Source: Pseudonocardia sp. MH-G8
GTDB lineage: Bacteria; Actinomycetota; Actinomycetes; Mycobacteriales; Pseudonocardiaceae
Reading direction: 5' to 3'
Assembly: GCF_002262885.1 (NCBI RefSeq)
Contig: NZ_NKYF01000045.1
Coordinates: 1-50,532, forward strand
DNA: 50,532 nucleotides
How positions within the stretch are numbered: position 1 is the first letter of the stretch; the number at the start of each line of letters is the position of its first letter. The notes beneath the pieces were generated by a model. That model saw only the letters and a program-made list of their open reading frames with translations. It was not told the DNA's origin and made no database searches. Positions 1 through 7,827 of this stretch are shown here, piece after piece. A program made the translations under genes and the position numbers.

Positions 1-147
1 TCACGCGAGTCGGGGCCCCAGTCACGCGAGTCGGGGCCCCAGTCACGCGAGTCGGGGCCCCAGTCACGCGAGTCGGGGCCCCAGTCACGCGAGTCGGGGC
101 CCCAGTCGCGCGAGTCGGGGCCCCAGTCGCGCGAGTCGGGGCCCCAG
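1..147. repeat. 21-bp tandem repeat array, seven units
   Basis: Seven consecutive 21-bp units fill the first 147 bases. Each contains the core GCGAGTCGGGG followed by CCCCAG. The first five begin TCAC and the last two TCGC, and a partial eighth unit breaks off at about 155. The array may continue to the left of the window. The same core and period recur at 11971-12107 and 26225-26365. There is no spacer diversity, so it is not a CRISPR array. Confidence 0.95.
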
Positions 148-196
148 TCGCGCGCAACCGCCCGGGACGGGCGGTGCGCGGGGAGTGCGCGGAGTG

Positions 197-577
197 CTAC
201 TCCTGCTCGAAGCGGCGGCGGAAACGCTCTTCCATCCGCCCCGTGAAACGGTTCTTGTCGGGCTCGGCCGGCTTCGCCTCCGGCGCCTGGGTGCCGGAGG
301 CCGACGACGTCACGGTGAGCACCGCTCCCCCGAGCATCATGAGGAATCCGACGACGCTCAGCACCGGGAAGCTGCCCAACCACAGCTGGGGCACGGCGAC
401 GCCCACGACGAGCAGCACGAGGCCGACGACGAACAGGGCCACGCCCTGGAGCCGACGCCGGCGTGTGGGTTTGCGCAACCGCCCACCGCGGACGGTCGAC
501 GCGAACTTGGGGTCCTCGGCGTAGAGCGCGCGCTCGATCTGTTCGAGCAGCCGCTGCTCGTGCTCGGAGAGGGCCAC
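197..577 (-). CDS. DUF3040 two-helix membrane protein (Rv2169c-like)
   Basis: A small membrane protein of 126 residues. The N-terminus (ALSEHEQRLLEQIERAL, then YAEDPKF) is the DUF3040 signature. Two hydrophobic helices lie at about residues 44-64 and 68-90, and the C-terminal tail is charged. The reading frame stays open to 766, but I chose the GTG at 577: GGAGGTGA sits 7 bases upstream and the family normally begins right at this motif. The function of DUF3040 proteins is not known. The position next to GNAT and LppM genes matches Rv2169c-Rv2171 of M. tuberculosis, except that other genes lie between them here. Confidence 0.88.
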   Translation of the reverse strand: MALSEHEQRLLEQIERALYAEDPKFASTVRGGRLRKPTRRRRLQGVALFVVGLVLLVVGVAVPQLWLGSFPVLSVVGFLMMLGGAVLTVTSSASGTQAPEAKPAEPDKNRFTGRMEERFRRRFEQE

Positions 578-962
578 GGCTTCACCTCCGGCACTGGTCA
601 TTCCTGTCGGGTCATCTTCCATGGTGCCGGAACGACGCGACGAGCGCCCAGGCTGGGCGTCTAGTGCAGAGGATACGAGTCGGAGGGCCCGGCGACCACC
701 CGGACTCGTCGAGCGGATGGGTCGATCTTCCGCGGATCGGTGGACGCGGAGCGTGCGCGGGGGCAACCGGGCCCCGCTCGCACGACGTCATCGCTGGTAC
801 AAGGGGTGGTGGAACCCCGTGCCGCACCCGTGGGCACAGCACGTGCCGACCTCATCACACCCGGTTGGACGAGCAGAATGTCGCTGGTGTCCGGAGCGTG
901 ACGATCAGCGGGCCACAGCGCGACGCACGGGATGTGGACGTGCGGAACCCGTGCCGGCCCCC
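578..962. other. Intergenic stretch, no gene seen
   Basis: A gap of 385 bases lies between the DUF3040 gene and the 3' end of the methyltransferase gene. Frames are open in several directions because of the high GC, but none shows a family motif or a good ribosome binding site. It should hold the DUF3040 promoter. No RNA gene or clear hairpin was recognised. Confidence 0.5.
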
Positions 963-1727
963 TCAGCGCCGGCGGGCCAGTGCGTGCAGCCGCGCGGCCA
1001 CGTCCAGCAGCGGCGCGGCGGCTGCGGCCAGGTTCTCCAACTCGGTCACCTCGCGCACGGTCGCCGGGCCACCGTCGCGCACCGATCCCGGCGTCCAGCC
1101 CTCGAGCACACCGTCGCCCTGCAGGACCTCCACCCGCAGGTTCCCGCCCGCCTCCACGAGCGCGCGCAGCGTGTCGGCGTCCAGCCGCCTGCGCAGCGCG
1201 TCGTCCGGGCCGAACCGCCCGTCGGGATCGGTGAGCACCGCGCGCGCCTCGTCGAGCCTGCCGGCGAGGGTCCTCGAGAGGACGGCGGCGTAGCGACCCG
1301 TGACGAGCACGGAGACGGCGCCGCCCGGCGCTGTCGCCGCCGTCAACGCGGCGAAGGCGGCTGCCGCGTCGTCGACGACCTCGAGCAGGCCGTGACCCAG
1401 CACGAGATCTGCGCCTCCGGTGGGGGCGACGTCCGCGAGCGCGTCGACGTCACCCTGCACCGGCGTGACGAGCTCGTGCACGCCCGCGTCCCGTGCCCGG
1501 CGGTGCAGGGCCGCGAGGGCGTTGGGGCTGTAGTCGACGACAGTGACCGCACAGCCCAGCAGGGCGAGCGGCACCGCCCACGCGCCGCTGCCGCCACCGA
1601 CGTCGAGCACGCGCGGCGCGCGCTCCGGCCGCCGGTCGCGCACGCGCGTGACCTCGGCCGTGATCACACGGTGCACGGGACCACCGCCGGCGACGCCGGG
1701 CACCTCCGCCGTCGGACCACTCAGCAT
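963..1727 (-). CDS. Class I SAM-dependent methyltransferase
   Basis: A 254-residue protein. The SAM-binding motif I is clear at residues 40-51 (VLDVGGGSGAWA), followed by VTVVDYSPNALAAL, where the Asp should bind the ribose of SAM, then QGDVDALAD and DLVLGHGLLEVVDD. This is the Methyltransf_11/25 type of fold. The substrate cannot be read from sequence. The ATG at 1727 has GAGG 5 bases upstream; the open frame to 2183 is only an antisense extension across parA. It is transcribed divergently from the ParA-like gene with 85 bases between the starts, so the two may share a control region. Confidence 0.85.
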   Translation of the reverse strand: MLSGPTAEVPGVAGGGPVHRVITAEVTRVRDRRPERAPRVLDVGGGSGAWAVPLALLGCAVTVVDYSPNALAALHRRARDAGVHELVTPVQGDVDALADVAPTGGADLVLGHGLLEVVDDAAAAFAALTAATAPGGAVSVLVTGRYAAVLSRTLAGRLDEARAVLTDPDGRFGPDDALRRRLDADTLRALVEAGGNLRVEVLQGDGVLEGWTPGSVRDGGPATVREVTELENLAAAAAPLLDVAARLHALARRR

Positions 1728-1812
1728 GCGAGCCTCACGGCGGCAGCGTAGAGCGTGGCCCTTCCCGCGGGGCACGCCCGGGCGTTCACCGGAAAGGGGG
1801 TAGGTTGGCGCC

Positions 1813-2685
1813 GTGCTGGTGGTCGCCACGTTGAGCCTGAAGGGCGGAGTCGGCAAGACCACCGTCGCACTCGGGCTGGCCGGGGCCGCCCAACAGCACG
1901 GCGTGCGCACGCTGCTCGTGGACCTCGATCCACAGGCGAACTCCACGATCGCCCTCGACACCGCGCCCACCCTCGCCACGGTGGCCGACGTGCTCGACGA
2001 ACCCCGTCGGTCCGTGCTGGACCGCGCGATCGCGCCGAGCGGGTGGGGCGACGGGCTCGACGTGCTGGTGGGCGCCGAGCAGACCGAGCGGCACAACAAC
2101 CCCGATCCCACTCCCAAGCAGCTGGGCCGGTTGCGGCGGGCCCTGCAGCGCCTCGTGGAGAACGACGGGCTGCTCGGCGACACGTTCGGCTCCGCCGAGG
2201 TCGACGACCCCTACCGACTCGTGATCATCGACTGCCCGCCCTCGCTGGGCCAGCTGACCCGCAGCGCGCTCGCCGCCGCTCACCGCGCCGTGCTCGTGAC
2301 GGATCCGACGATGTTCGCCGTGTCCGGTGTGCAGCGCGCCTTCGACGCGGTGCAGACGGAGCGCCAGCGCGGCAACTCCGAGCTCCAGCCGCTCGGTGTG
2401 CTCATCAACCGCGTGCGCCCTCGCAACTCCGAACACGAGTTCCGCATCGGCGAGCTGCGCGAGCTGTTCGGACCACTGGTGCTCAGCGGGGTGCTCCCCG
2501 ACCGCTCGGCGATCCAGCAGGCCCAAGGTGCGTGCCTGCCCATCCAGCGCTGGGACACCCCCGGCGCCCGCGAGGCTTCGGCGGTGTTCACCCTGCTGCT
2601 CGGCCGGGTGCTGCGCAGCGACCGCGTCCGCCGCGACGGCACCGCCCCCGAAGCCGCACCCATCGCCCCGCCGGCCACACACTGA
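1813..2685 (+). CDS. ParA-family ATPase, orphan
   Basis: A 290-residue P-loop ATPase of the ParA/MinD/Soj class. The deviant Walker A motif KGGVGKTT is at residues 10-17, followed by VDLDPQANST (Walker A') and LVIIDCPPSLGQL (Walker B). Such proteins dimerise on DNA with ATP and move a cargo together with a ParB-like partner. No parB or parS-like cluster is visible nearby, so the partner is unknown and chromosome partitioning should not be assumed. The start is GTG with a G-rich stretch about 12 bases upstream. The C-terminal 25 residues are Pro/Ala-rich. Confidence 0.85.
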   Translation: MLVVATLSLKGGVGKTTVALGLAGAAQQHGVRTLLVDLDPQANSTIALDTAPTLATVADVLDEPRRSVLDRAIAPSGWGDGLDVLVGAEQTERHNNPDPTPKQLGRLRRALQRLVENDGLLGDTFGSAEVDDPYRLVIIDCPPSLGQLTRSALAAAHRAVLVTDPTMFAVSGVQRAFDAVQTERQRGNSELQPLGVLINRVRPRNSEHEFRIGELRELFGPLVLSGVLPDRSAIQQAQGACLPIQRWDTPGAREASAVFTLLLGRVLRSDRVRRDGTAPEAAPIAPPATH

Positions 2686-2755
2686 CCCCTCTGGGCGGGA
2701 GCACGATCAGCCCTCACGACCAGCCACAGCGCAACACGCCGCTCACCGCCCGTTG

Positions 2756-2901
2756 ATCGTGCCGATCCGCACACCACGGCGATCGCCACGACACCGACGT
2801 ACGCCTCAGAAAGATCGATCGCTGCGACTCGCACACCACGACGCCCGAACGACCCTGACGTACGCCTCGCAAAGATCGAGCGTTGCGACTCGCACACCAC
2901 G
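2756..2901. repeat. 61-bp direct repeat, two full copies plus a partial
   Basis: A 45-bp block starting GACGTACGCCTC and ending CGCACACCACG occurs at 2796-2840 and again at 2857-2901, offset 61 bp, with only a few mismatches. A shortened copy (GATC, then GCACACCACG) lies at 2756-2779. Read on the minus strand each unit carries GCGAGTCGCA, so it includes the GCGAGTCG core of the 21-bp arrays. It sits between the convergent 3' ends of the ParA and HEPN genes. The function is unknown. Confidence 0.85.
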
Positions 2902-2913
2902 GCGGCGCGGGGA

Positions 2914-3447
2914 TCAGCGCAGCGGCACCGCGGCCGTGACGATGCCGACGAACTGTTCGGCCTGCCGCAGCAGGTCGTCGGCATCGCGGCGGCTGACGAG
3001 CCGGGCGATGCCGGCCTCGGCCGCCGCACGGGTGTCGGAGCACGAGGCGAAGAACAGCGCCCACTCCGCGAACTCGGGCGCGACCTCGGCGAGCAACTGC
3101 CAGACGTTGCGCGTGGAACCCCTGCGCGGCCGGGGCCGTGCGCGGACCGCGAGCACGGCGGCCCCGGCCCGCAGCGCGGCGAGGTACGCCGCCGGGTAGC
3201 GGAGCAACGGGTCCTCCACGCGGTGGGCCTCCGCGAGCCCGTCGGCCGCCTGGCGCAGCAGGCCCAGCGCGGCCCGCGAGGTGGGCGCCGGCGCCGGGCG
3301 CGCACCCGGACGCCCCGGAGGAGGTCCGCTACCCGCCGCCCGCGACCGCGGCGCGGAGGGGCTGCGCGGCTGTGGCACCCGCGCGGCGCCCCTGCCCACG
3401 GTGGTGGACGTGGTGGTGGATGTGGTGGTGGACGTGGCGGTCGTCAT
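2914..3447 (-). CDS. SAV_6107-family HEPN domain protein
   Basis: About 177 residues. The first 45 or so are low-complexity (Thr/Ser repeats, then Arg/Pro/Gly-rich). The rest is an all-helical domain resembling HEPN_SAV_6107, including GLLRQAADGLAEAH, NVWQLLAEVAPEFAEWALFF and ADDLLRQAEQFVGIV. From memory, members often neighbour DUF6504 and SOS translesion-polymerase genes. The starts ATG 3450 and ATG 3447 are adjacent; GGGAGG lies 5 bases before the second, so I use 3447. It is 19 bases downstream of the DUF6504 gene and probably co-transcribed. The family function is not established, and no RNase RxxxxH motif is obvious. Confidence 0.72.
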   Translation of the reverse strand: MTTATSTTTSTTTSTTVGRGAARVPQPRSPSAPRSRAAGSGPPPGRPGARPAPAPTSRAALGLLRQAADGLAEAHRVEDPLLRYPAAYLAALRAGAAVLAVRARPRPRRGSTRNVWQLLAEVAPEFAEWALFFASCSDTRAAAEAGIARLVSRRDADDLLRQAEQFVGIVTAAVPLR

Positions 3448-3466
3448 CATCGCCTCCCGAGGTCTC

Positions 3467-3781
3467 TCACTCCGCAACCCGCACGAGGTCCCACACCCCG
3501 GGGCCGGCACGCATGCGCAACACGAACTCGCGGGCCGGCGCCTCGGGCTCCCCCGCCGAGCGGGCGACCACCCGCCAGCAGCGCATGCGGTCACCTCCGA
3601 CCGGCATCGGGGACGGGAACGGCCAGGGCGACTCCTCGATCCAGCGCTCCCGCACGTCGGTGACGAGGTAGCGCGGACTGCGACGCATCGGCCTGCGCTG
3701 GAACTCGACGGGCTCGCCGTCCTGCCACCGCACCTGGATGGGAGTCGGCTGCCGGGATCCGAACAGGCTGAACGCATTCAT
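3467..3781 (-). CDS. DUF6504 protein, SOS-associated
   Basis: A 104-residue protein with the DUF6504 pattern: PIQVRWQDGEPVEFQRR, YLVTDVRERWIEE, CWRVVARSAG and a final GVWDLVRV. In many actinobacteria this family lies beside imuB/dnaE2 mutasome genes (recalled family context), and a role beside SOS polymerases is inferred from that. The ATG at 3781 has GGGGAGA about 7 bases upstream. The frame is open back to a GTG at 3961, but that codon lies inside a LexA box and has no ribosome site. No imuA, imuB or dnaE2 is present in this window, which is unusual for the pair. Confidence 0.72.
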   Translation of the reverse strand: MNAFSLFGSRQPTPIQVRWQDGEPVEFQRRPMRRSPRYLVTDVRERWIEESPWPFPSPMPVGGDRMRCWRVVARSAGEPEAPAREFVLRMRAGPGVWDLVRVAE

Positions 3782-3953
3782 CGCATGTCTCCCCGCGCCT
3801 CTGCCGTGCACCCGCTCGACCGGCACCGGAACAGCGCGACTGCCTCGGACCGCGACCTCACCAGCTCGCCCACCGGCATACGCTCCTCCCGCCCGGCTTC
3901 GCCGCACCCGGTGGCGGGGCGCTTCCCCCGCCCCACCGACCGGGGCGTCGAGA

Positions 3954-3969
3954 TCGAACACATGTTCGA
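3954..3969. promoter_or_regulatory. Perfect LexA (SOS) box
   Basis: TCGAAC-ACAT-GTTCGA is a perfect 16-bp palindrome matching the mycobacterial/actinobacterial SOS box TCGAAC-N4-GTTCGA. It lies 172 bases upstream of the DUF6504 start and 90 bases upstream of the divergent GNAT start. The DUF6504/HEPN pair is the likelier target from family context. Neither flank shows a convincing TANNNT -10 element, so the direction of control is open. Confidence 0.88.
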
Positions 3970-4059
3970 TCGATGTCCAGTACAGCGCGCCCCGGGCTCC
4001 GCGTCAAGTCCGGGGACCGCGAGCGGGACTCCTGACACCGGACGTGGTGTGATGGACGG

Positions 4060-4644
4060 GTGACCAGGGCACCGGCGCGCCAGCTCGTCCAGCTCGGGCC
4101 GGACGACCTCGCCGACCGGCTCACCGAAGCCCTGCACGTCTACGTCTCGGCCATGGGCTACCCCAGCAGCACCGCCCGACATCGACGCACTCTCTGGCTG
4201 GAACACGTGCAGCGGCCCGGTTGGCGGGCGGTCGGCTGGCTGGACGCGTCCGACACGCTCCTGGGCATCGCCTACGGGTACTCGGGCGGGCCGGGCCAGT
4301 GGTGGTACGAGGAGGTCCGCAGAGGGCTGGCCCCCGCGGGGCCGGCCGCGCAGAGCTGGCTGCAGGACTACTTCGAGCTCACCGAACTGCACGTCCACCC
4401 CGACGCGCAGGGCCACGGGCTCGGCGAGTCGTTGTTGCGCGCGCTGCTGAACGGGGTCCCCAGCGCACGCGTCCTGCTCTCCACCCCCGAGTACGGCGTC
4501 GACACCCCCGGCCGCGCGTGGCGGCTCTACCGCCGGGCCGGTTTCCAGGACGTGCTGCGCCAGCACCGCTTCACCGGCGACTCCCGCCCGTTCGCCGTGC
4601 TGGGCCGCCACCTCCCCATGGATCCGCCGCCGCCGCGGACGTGA
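4060..4644 (+). CDS. GNAT-family N-acetyltransferase (Rv2170-like)
   Basis: A 194-residue acetyl-CoA-dependent acyltransferase. The acetyl-CoA binding loop is visible as LHVHPDAQGHGLGESLL (QGHGLG near residues 117-122). A C-terminal WRLYRRAGFQDVLRQHRF strand-helix is typical of the GNAT fold. The substrate is unknown. In M. tuberculosis the positional counterpart is Rv2170, next to lppM as here. GTG 4060 was chosen because the alignable part begins soon after it; no strong ribosome site is seen, so translation could be leaderless. The SOS box ends 90 bases upstream. Confidence 0.85.
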   Translation: MTRAPARQLVQLGPDDLADRLTEALHVYVSAMGYPSSTARHRRTLWLEHVQRPGWRAVGWLDASDTLLGIAYGYSGGPGQWWYEEVRRGLAPAGPAAQSWLQDYFELTELHVHPDAQGHGLGESLLRALLNGVPSARVLLSTPEYGVDTPGRAWRLYRRAGFQDVLRQHRFTGDSRPFAVLGRHLPMDPPPPRT

Positions 4645-4766
4645 CCGCACGCGGCCGTCCCCGCAGCGGGGCCGAACCGGACGCGACCGTCCACCGTCCG
4701 GGGCCGATCCGGCGACCCGTGCGCCGCGGCGCGGGAGGCGTCGGTGGGGTTTGGCACGATGCACGC

Positions 4767-5429
4767 GTGCCGACCGTCGCCTCCCGCCCTCGCGTCCTGC
4801 CACTGTTGCTCGTGCTGCTGGTGGCCACCGTCGCGCTGAGCGGGTGCGCACGGGTGCGCGCCGCGCTGGCCGTGCAGCCCGACGACACCGTCACCGGGCA
4901 GGTCGTCGTGGCCACACCGGAGACCGGCCCGGACGACCCGGGGCCCCCGATCGCCCTGCCGCCCGACCTGGAGTCCGAGGTCGACGTCTCGGAGTACCAG
5001 CAGGACGGCTACACCGGGTCGATCCTGCGGTTCGACGGGCTCACCTTCCCGCAGATGAGCGAGCTGATCGCCGCGGCGGGGCCCGGGGGCGACGCGGTCC
5101 GCTTCGAGATGCGGCGGGCGGGCAGCCGGGTGCTGGTGAACGGGGCCGTGGACCTCACCACCGTGGCCGTCGACCGGGCCGATTTCCAGCTCAAGATCGG
5201 CTTCCCCGGGCAGGTCCTCGAGTCCAACGGCGACGGCGACTCCAGCGAGGTGAGCTGGACGTTCACGCCGGGCGAGGTGGGCGATTTCTCCGCGGTGGTG
5301 GCCTATCCCGACCCGGGGGCGCCGTCACCGGTCAACTGGACGCTCGGGCTGTTCGCCGTCGTGGCGCTCGCGTCCGGCGTGGTGGTGCTGCTCGCCCGCC
5401 GCACCCGCAACACCCCGGTCAGCCCCTAG
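4767..5429 (+). CDS. lppM: LppM-like lipoprotein
   Basis: A 220-residue secreted lipoprotein. The signal peptide (residues 1-26) ends in the lipobox LSGC with Cys27 as the lipidation site. The ectodomain is followed by a second membrane helix near the C-terminus (LGLFAVVALASGVVVLL, about residues 191-211) and an Arg-rich tail, the layout of LppM (Rv2171, DUF3153). In mycobacteria LppM is linked to lipoglycan and phosphatidylinositol mannoside behaviour at the envelope, which fits the mannosyltransferase genes nearby. The frame is open far upstream, but GTG 4767 places the signal peptide correctly. Confidence 0.85.
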   Translation: MPTVASRPRVLPLLLVLLVATVALSGCARVRAALAVQPDDTVTGQVVVATPETGPDDPGPPIALPPDLESEVDVSEYQQDGYTGSILRFDGLTFPQMSELIAAAGPGGDAVRFEMRRAGSRVLVNGAVDLTTVAVDRADFQLKIGFPGQVLESNGDGDSSEVSWTFTPGEVGDFSAVVAYPDPGAPSPVNWTLGLFAVVALASGVVVLLARRTRNTPVSP

Positions 5430-5503
5430 CTCGCTGGGGCCGGGCATGGTCAGCTGCGAGGCATGCGCGGTGACGACCGCCCGCAGGACCGGCGCCATCA
5501 CGA

Positions 5504-6415
5504 TCAGCCGCTGACGGGCACAGCCCCCGCCGGCTCGGCACGGCGGGCGCCCAGCCCGAGGCGCTGCACCAGCTCCACAGTGGCCGTGGAGCGGTTCAGC
5601 GTGTAGAAGTGCAGCCCGCACACGCCCTCCTCGAGCAGGCGGCTGCACATCTCGGCGGTGACGTCCATCCCCGCGGCGCGGAACGCGGCCGGGTCGTCGG
5701 CATAGCGCTCCATGCGCTCCACCAGGCCCGGCGGCAACGGCGCGCCGGAGAGCTCCGGGCCGCGGCGCAGGGTGCGAACGGTGGTGAGCGGCATGATCCC
5801 GGGCAGCAGCGGCACGTCGCAGCCGGCCGCGGCCATCCGGTCACGCAGCCGCAGGAAGCCCTCCGGTTCGAGGAACAGCTGGCTGATCGCGAAGTCGGCG
5901 CCGGCGCGGACCTTGGCGACGAGGCGGGCCAGGTCGTCCTCCGGGCTCGGGGAGCGCGGGTGGCCGTAGGGGAAGGCGGCCACGCCCACGCAGAAGTCAC
6001 CCAGCCTGCGCACCAGCTGCACGAGCTCGTCGGCGTAGTTCAGGCCCTCCGGGTGGGCGATCCACTCGCCCAGCGGGTCGCCAGGGGGGTCCCCGCGCAC
6101 TGCGAGCACGTTGGGGATCCCCGCCGCGGCGTAGGCGCCGATCACCTGCCGCAGCTCCGCCACCGAGTGCGAGACGGCGGTGAGGTGGGCCATCGGCACG
6201 AGGGTGGTGTCGGTGGCGATCCGCGCGGTGGTGCGGATCGTGCGGTCCCGGCTGGAGCCGCCCGCGCCGTAGGTGACGGAGACGAACGCGGGATCCAGCG
6301 ATTCGAGACGGCGGATCGCCCGCCACAGGTCGGCTTCACCGGCCTCGTCCTTGGGCGGGAAGAACTCCACCGAGAAGACGGGCCGATCGCCGCGGATCCG
6401 CTGGGTGACCTTCAC
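5504..6415 (-). CDS. metF: Methylenetetrahydrofolate reductase-family protein (Rv2172c/MetF-like)
   Basis: A 303-residue TIM-barrel protein of the MTHFR family. FSVEFFPPKDE near the N-terminus contains the catalytic Glu of MetF, followed by FVSVTYGAGGSSRDRT, NVLAVRGDPPGD and GADFAISQLFLEPE. The expected reaction is reduction of methylene-THF to methyl-THF for methionine synthesis, normally with FAD. The start is GTG 6415: a TACGCT -10 element lies 7 bases upstream and there is no ribosome site, so a leaderless transcript is likely. It is divergent from idsA, as Rv2172c is from idsA2. The exact cofactor is not provable here. Confidence 0.85.
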   Translation of the reverse strand: MKVTQRIRGDRPVFSVEFFPPKDEAGEADLWRAIRRLESLDPAFVSVTYGAGGSSRDRTIRTTARIATDTTLVPMAHLTAVSHSVAELRQVIGAYAAAGIPNVLAVRGDPPGDPLGEWIAHPEGLNYADELVQLVRRLGDFCVGVAAFPYGHPRSPSPEDDLARLVAKVRAGADFAISQLFLEPEGFLRLRDRMAAAGCDVPLLPGIMPLTTVRTLRRGPELSGAPLPPGLVERMERYADDPAAFRAAGMDVTAEMCSRLLEEGVCGLHFYTLNRSTATVELVQRLGLGARRAEPAGAVPVSG

Positions 6416-6422
6416 GCCGTGC

Positions 6423-6428
6423 AGCGTA
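6423..6428 (-). promoter_or_regulatory. -10 element of a probable leaderless metF promoter
   Basis: On the minus strand TACGCT fits TANNNT and lies 7 bases before the GTG start at 6415, the spacing expected when transcription begins at the start codon. No Shine-Dalgarno sequence is present. Confidence 0.5.
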
Positions 6429-6603
6429 GTCGGGCGCTGCGCGCGGCTGCCTCCGCTCCGCTCCGGCGGGCTCGCGCGCCTGGTCAACCGCCGACCGGCT
6501 GCGCCTTCAACGCGCCGGATGTCGCATCCGCCGTTAGGCTCGCCCCCGTGGCCCGCTCACGAGGACCTCGGCTCCCCCGCCCGCGACGTGCCCGGATCCA
6601 GCG

Positions 6604-7827
6604 ATGAACCGGGCCGAGGCCGTGCGGCGCGACGGCTCCGCGCCCGGCGGTCCGCCGTCCCGCGGACCCGGCACACCGGGTGGTTGGCCCGACGGCAGCG
6701 GGCCCCAGAACAGCGGGCCCCAGAACAGCGGGCCCGACAACAGCGGCCCCGACGACTCCGGTCTCGTCGCCGCGGTCGAGGCCGCACTCACGACCTACCT
6801 GGCGGGCCGCACCAGCGAGGCGGCCGGCATCGACCCGGCGTTCGGCGAGGCCGCCGAGGCGCTGGCCGCGTTCGTCCTCGGCGGCGGGAAGCGGGTGCGC
6901 CCGACGTTCGCGTGGTGGGGCTGGCGCGGCGCGGGCGGTGCGGTCGAGTCCCCCGAGGCACTGGCCGTGCTGCGCGCGATCAGCGCGCTCGAGCTCATCC
7001 AGGCGTGCGCGCTCGTCCACGACGACCTGATGGATGCCTCCGCCACCCGGCGCGGCCGCCCGACGGTGCACGTCGAGTTCGCCCGCAAGCACGCCGCGGC
7101 ACGGTGGCGCGGGCAGCCGGCGCGCTTCGGCGCTGCCGCCGCGATCCTGCTCGGCGACCTCGCGCTCTCGTGGGCCGACGACATGATGCACGCGGCGGGG
7201 CTGTCCCCGGCGGCGGAGCGGCGCGCGGCGCCGGCGTGGCGCGCGATGCGCACCGAGGTGCTGGGCGGGCAGTACCTCGACGTGCTGCACCAGTCCACCG
7301 GCGACACCTCCGCCCGCGCCGCCTTGCAGATCGACCGCTACAAGACCGCCGCCTACACCGTCGAGCGCCCGCTGCACCTGGGCGCGGCGATCGCCGACGC
7401 GCCTGCCGAGCTGGTGAGCGCCTACCGCCGCTTCGGAGCCGACATCGGCGTGGCGTTCCAGCTGCGCGATGACCTGCTGGGGGTGTTCGGCGATCCCGAG
7501 GTCACCGGCAAGCCGGCGGGCGACGACCTGCGTGAGGGCAAGCGCACGCTGCTCGTGGCGGTGGCCGTGGAGCGCGCGGAGCAGCGAGGCCTGCGGGCGG
7601 CGCACGAGGCGATCCTCGAGGCCGTCGGCGATCCGCGGCTGGACGCCGACGGCGTCGAGCGCGTGCGCGGCCTGCTCACCGAGCTCGGCGCCGCGCAGGC
7701 GGTGGAGCAGCGGATCGCCGCTTTGACCGGGTCCGCCCTCGACGCGCTGTCGGCCGCGGACGTCGCCGAGCCGGCCGCGGCGCAGCTCGCCGAGCTGGCG
7801 ATCACGGCCACGCGACGCCGGAGTTGA
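6604..7827 (+). CDS. idsA: Polyprenyl diphosphate synthase (IdsA2/GGPP synthase-like)
   Basis: A 407-residue trans-isoprenyl diphosphate synthase. GGGKRVRP precedes the first Asp-rich motif DDLMD (residues 140-144). The second, QLRDDLLGVFGD (Asp289/290), has Gly where many members have the last Asp, which is common in IdsA proteins. The first 50 or so residues are a Pro/Gly/Asn/Ser linker with four copies of a five-residue repeat (SGPxN type, encoded by 15-bp repeats at about 6697-6765). It heads a tight operon with crtI, an mptA-like gene and crtB, so geranylgeranyl diphosphate for phytoene is the inferred product. Chain length cannot be proved from sequence. Confidence 0.88.
   Translation: MNRAEAVRRDGSAPGGPPSRGPGTPGGWPDGSGPQNSGPQNSGPDNSGPDDSGLVAAVEAALTTYLAGRTSEAAGIDPAFGEAAEALAAFVLGGGKRVRPTFAWWGWRGAGGAVESPEALAVLRAISALELIQACALVHDDLMDASATRRGRPTVHVEFARKHAAARWRGQPARFGAAAAILLGDLALSWADDMMHAAGLSPAAERRAAPAWRAMRTEVLGGQYLDVLHQSTGDTSARAALQIDRYKTAAYTVERPLHLGAAIADAPAELVSAYRRFGADIGVAFQLRDDLLGVFGDPEVTGKPAGDDLREGKRTLLVAVAVERAEQRGLRAAHEAILEAVGDPRLDADGVERVRGLLTELGAAQAVEQRIAALTGSALDALSAADVAEPAAAQLAELAITATRRRS

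Noticed and set aside
1..147. CRISPR-like array
   Set aside because: Units are contiguous 21-mers without variable spacers, and no cas gene is near.
1728..2183. Extended methyltransferase N-terminus reaching into parA
   Set aside because: The extra 150 residues are antisense to the ParA Walker region and lack any motif; ATG 1727 starts right before the fold.
3779..3961. Longer DUF6504 form starting at GTG 3961
   Set aside because: The codon lies inside the LexA box, has no ribosome site, and the added 60 residues are Arg/Gly-rich filler; ATG 3781 has a good site.
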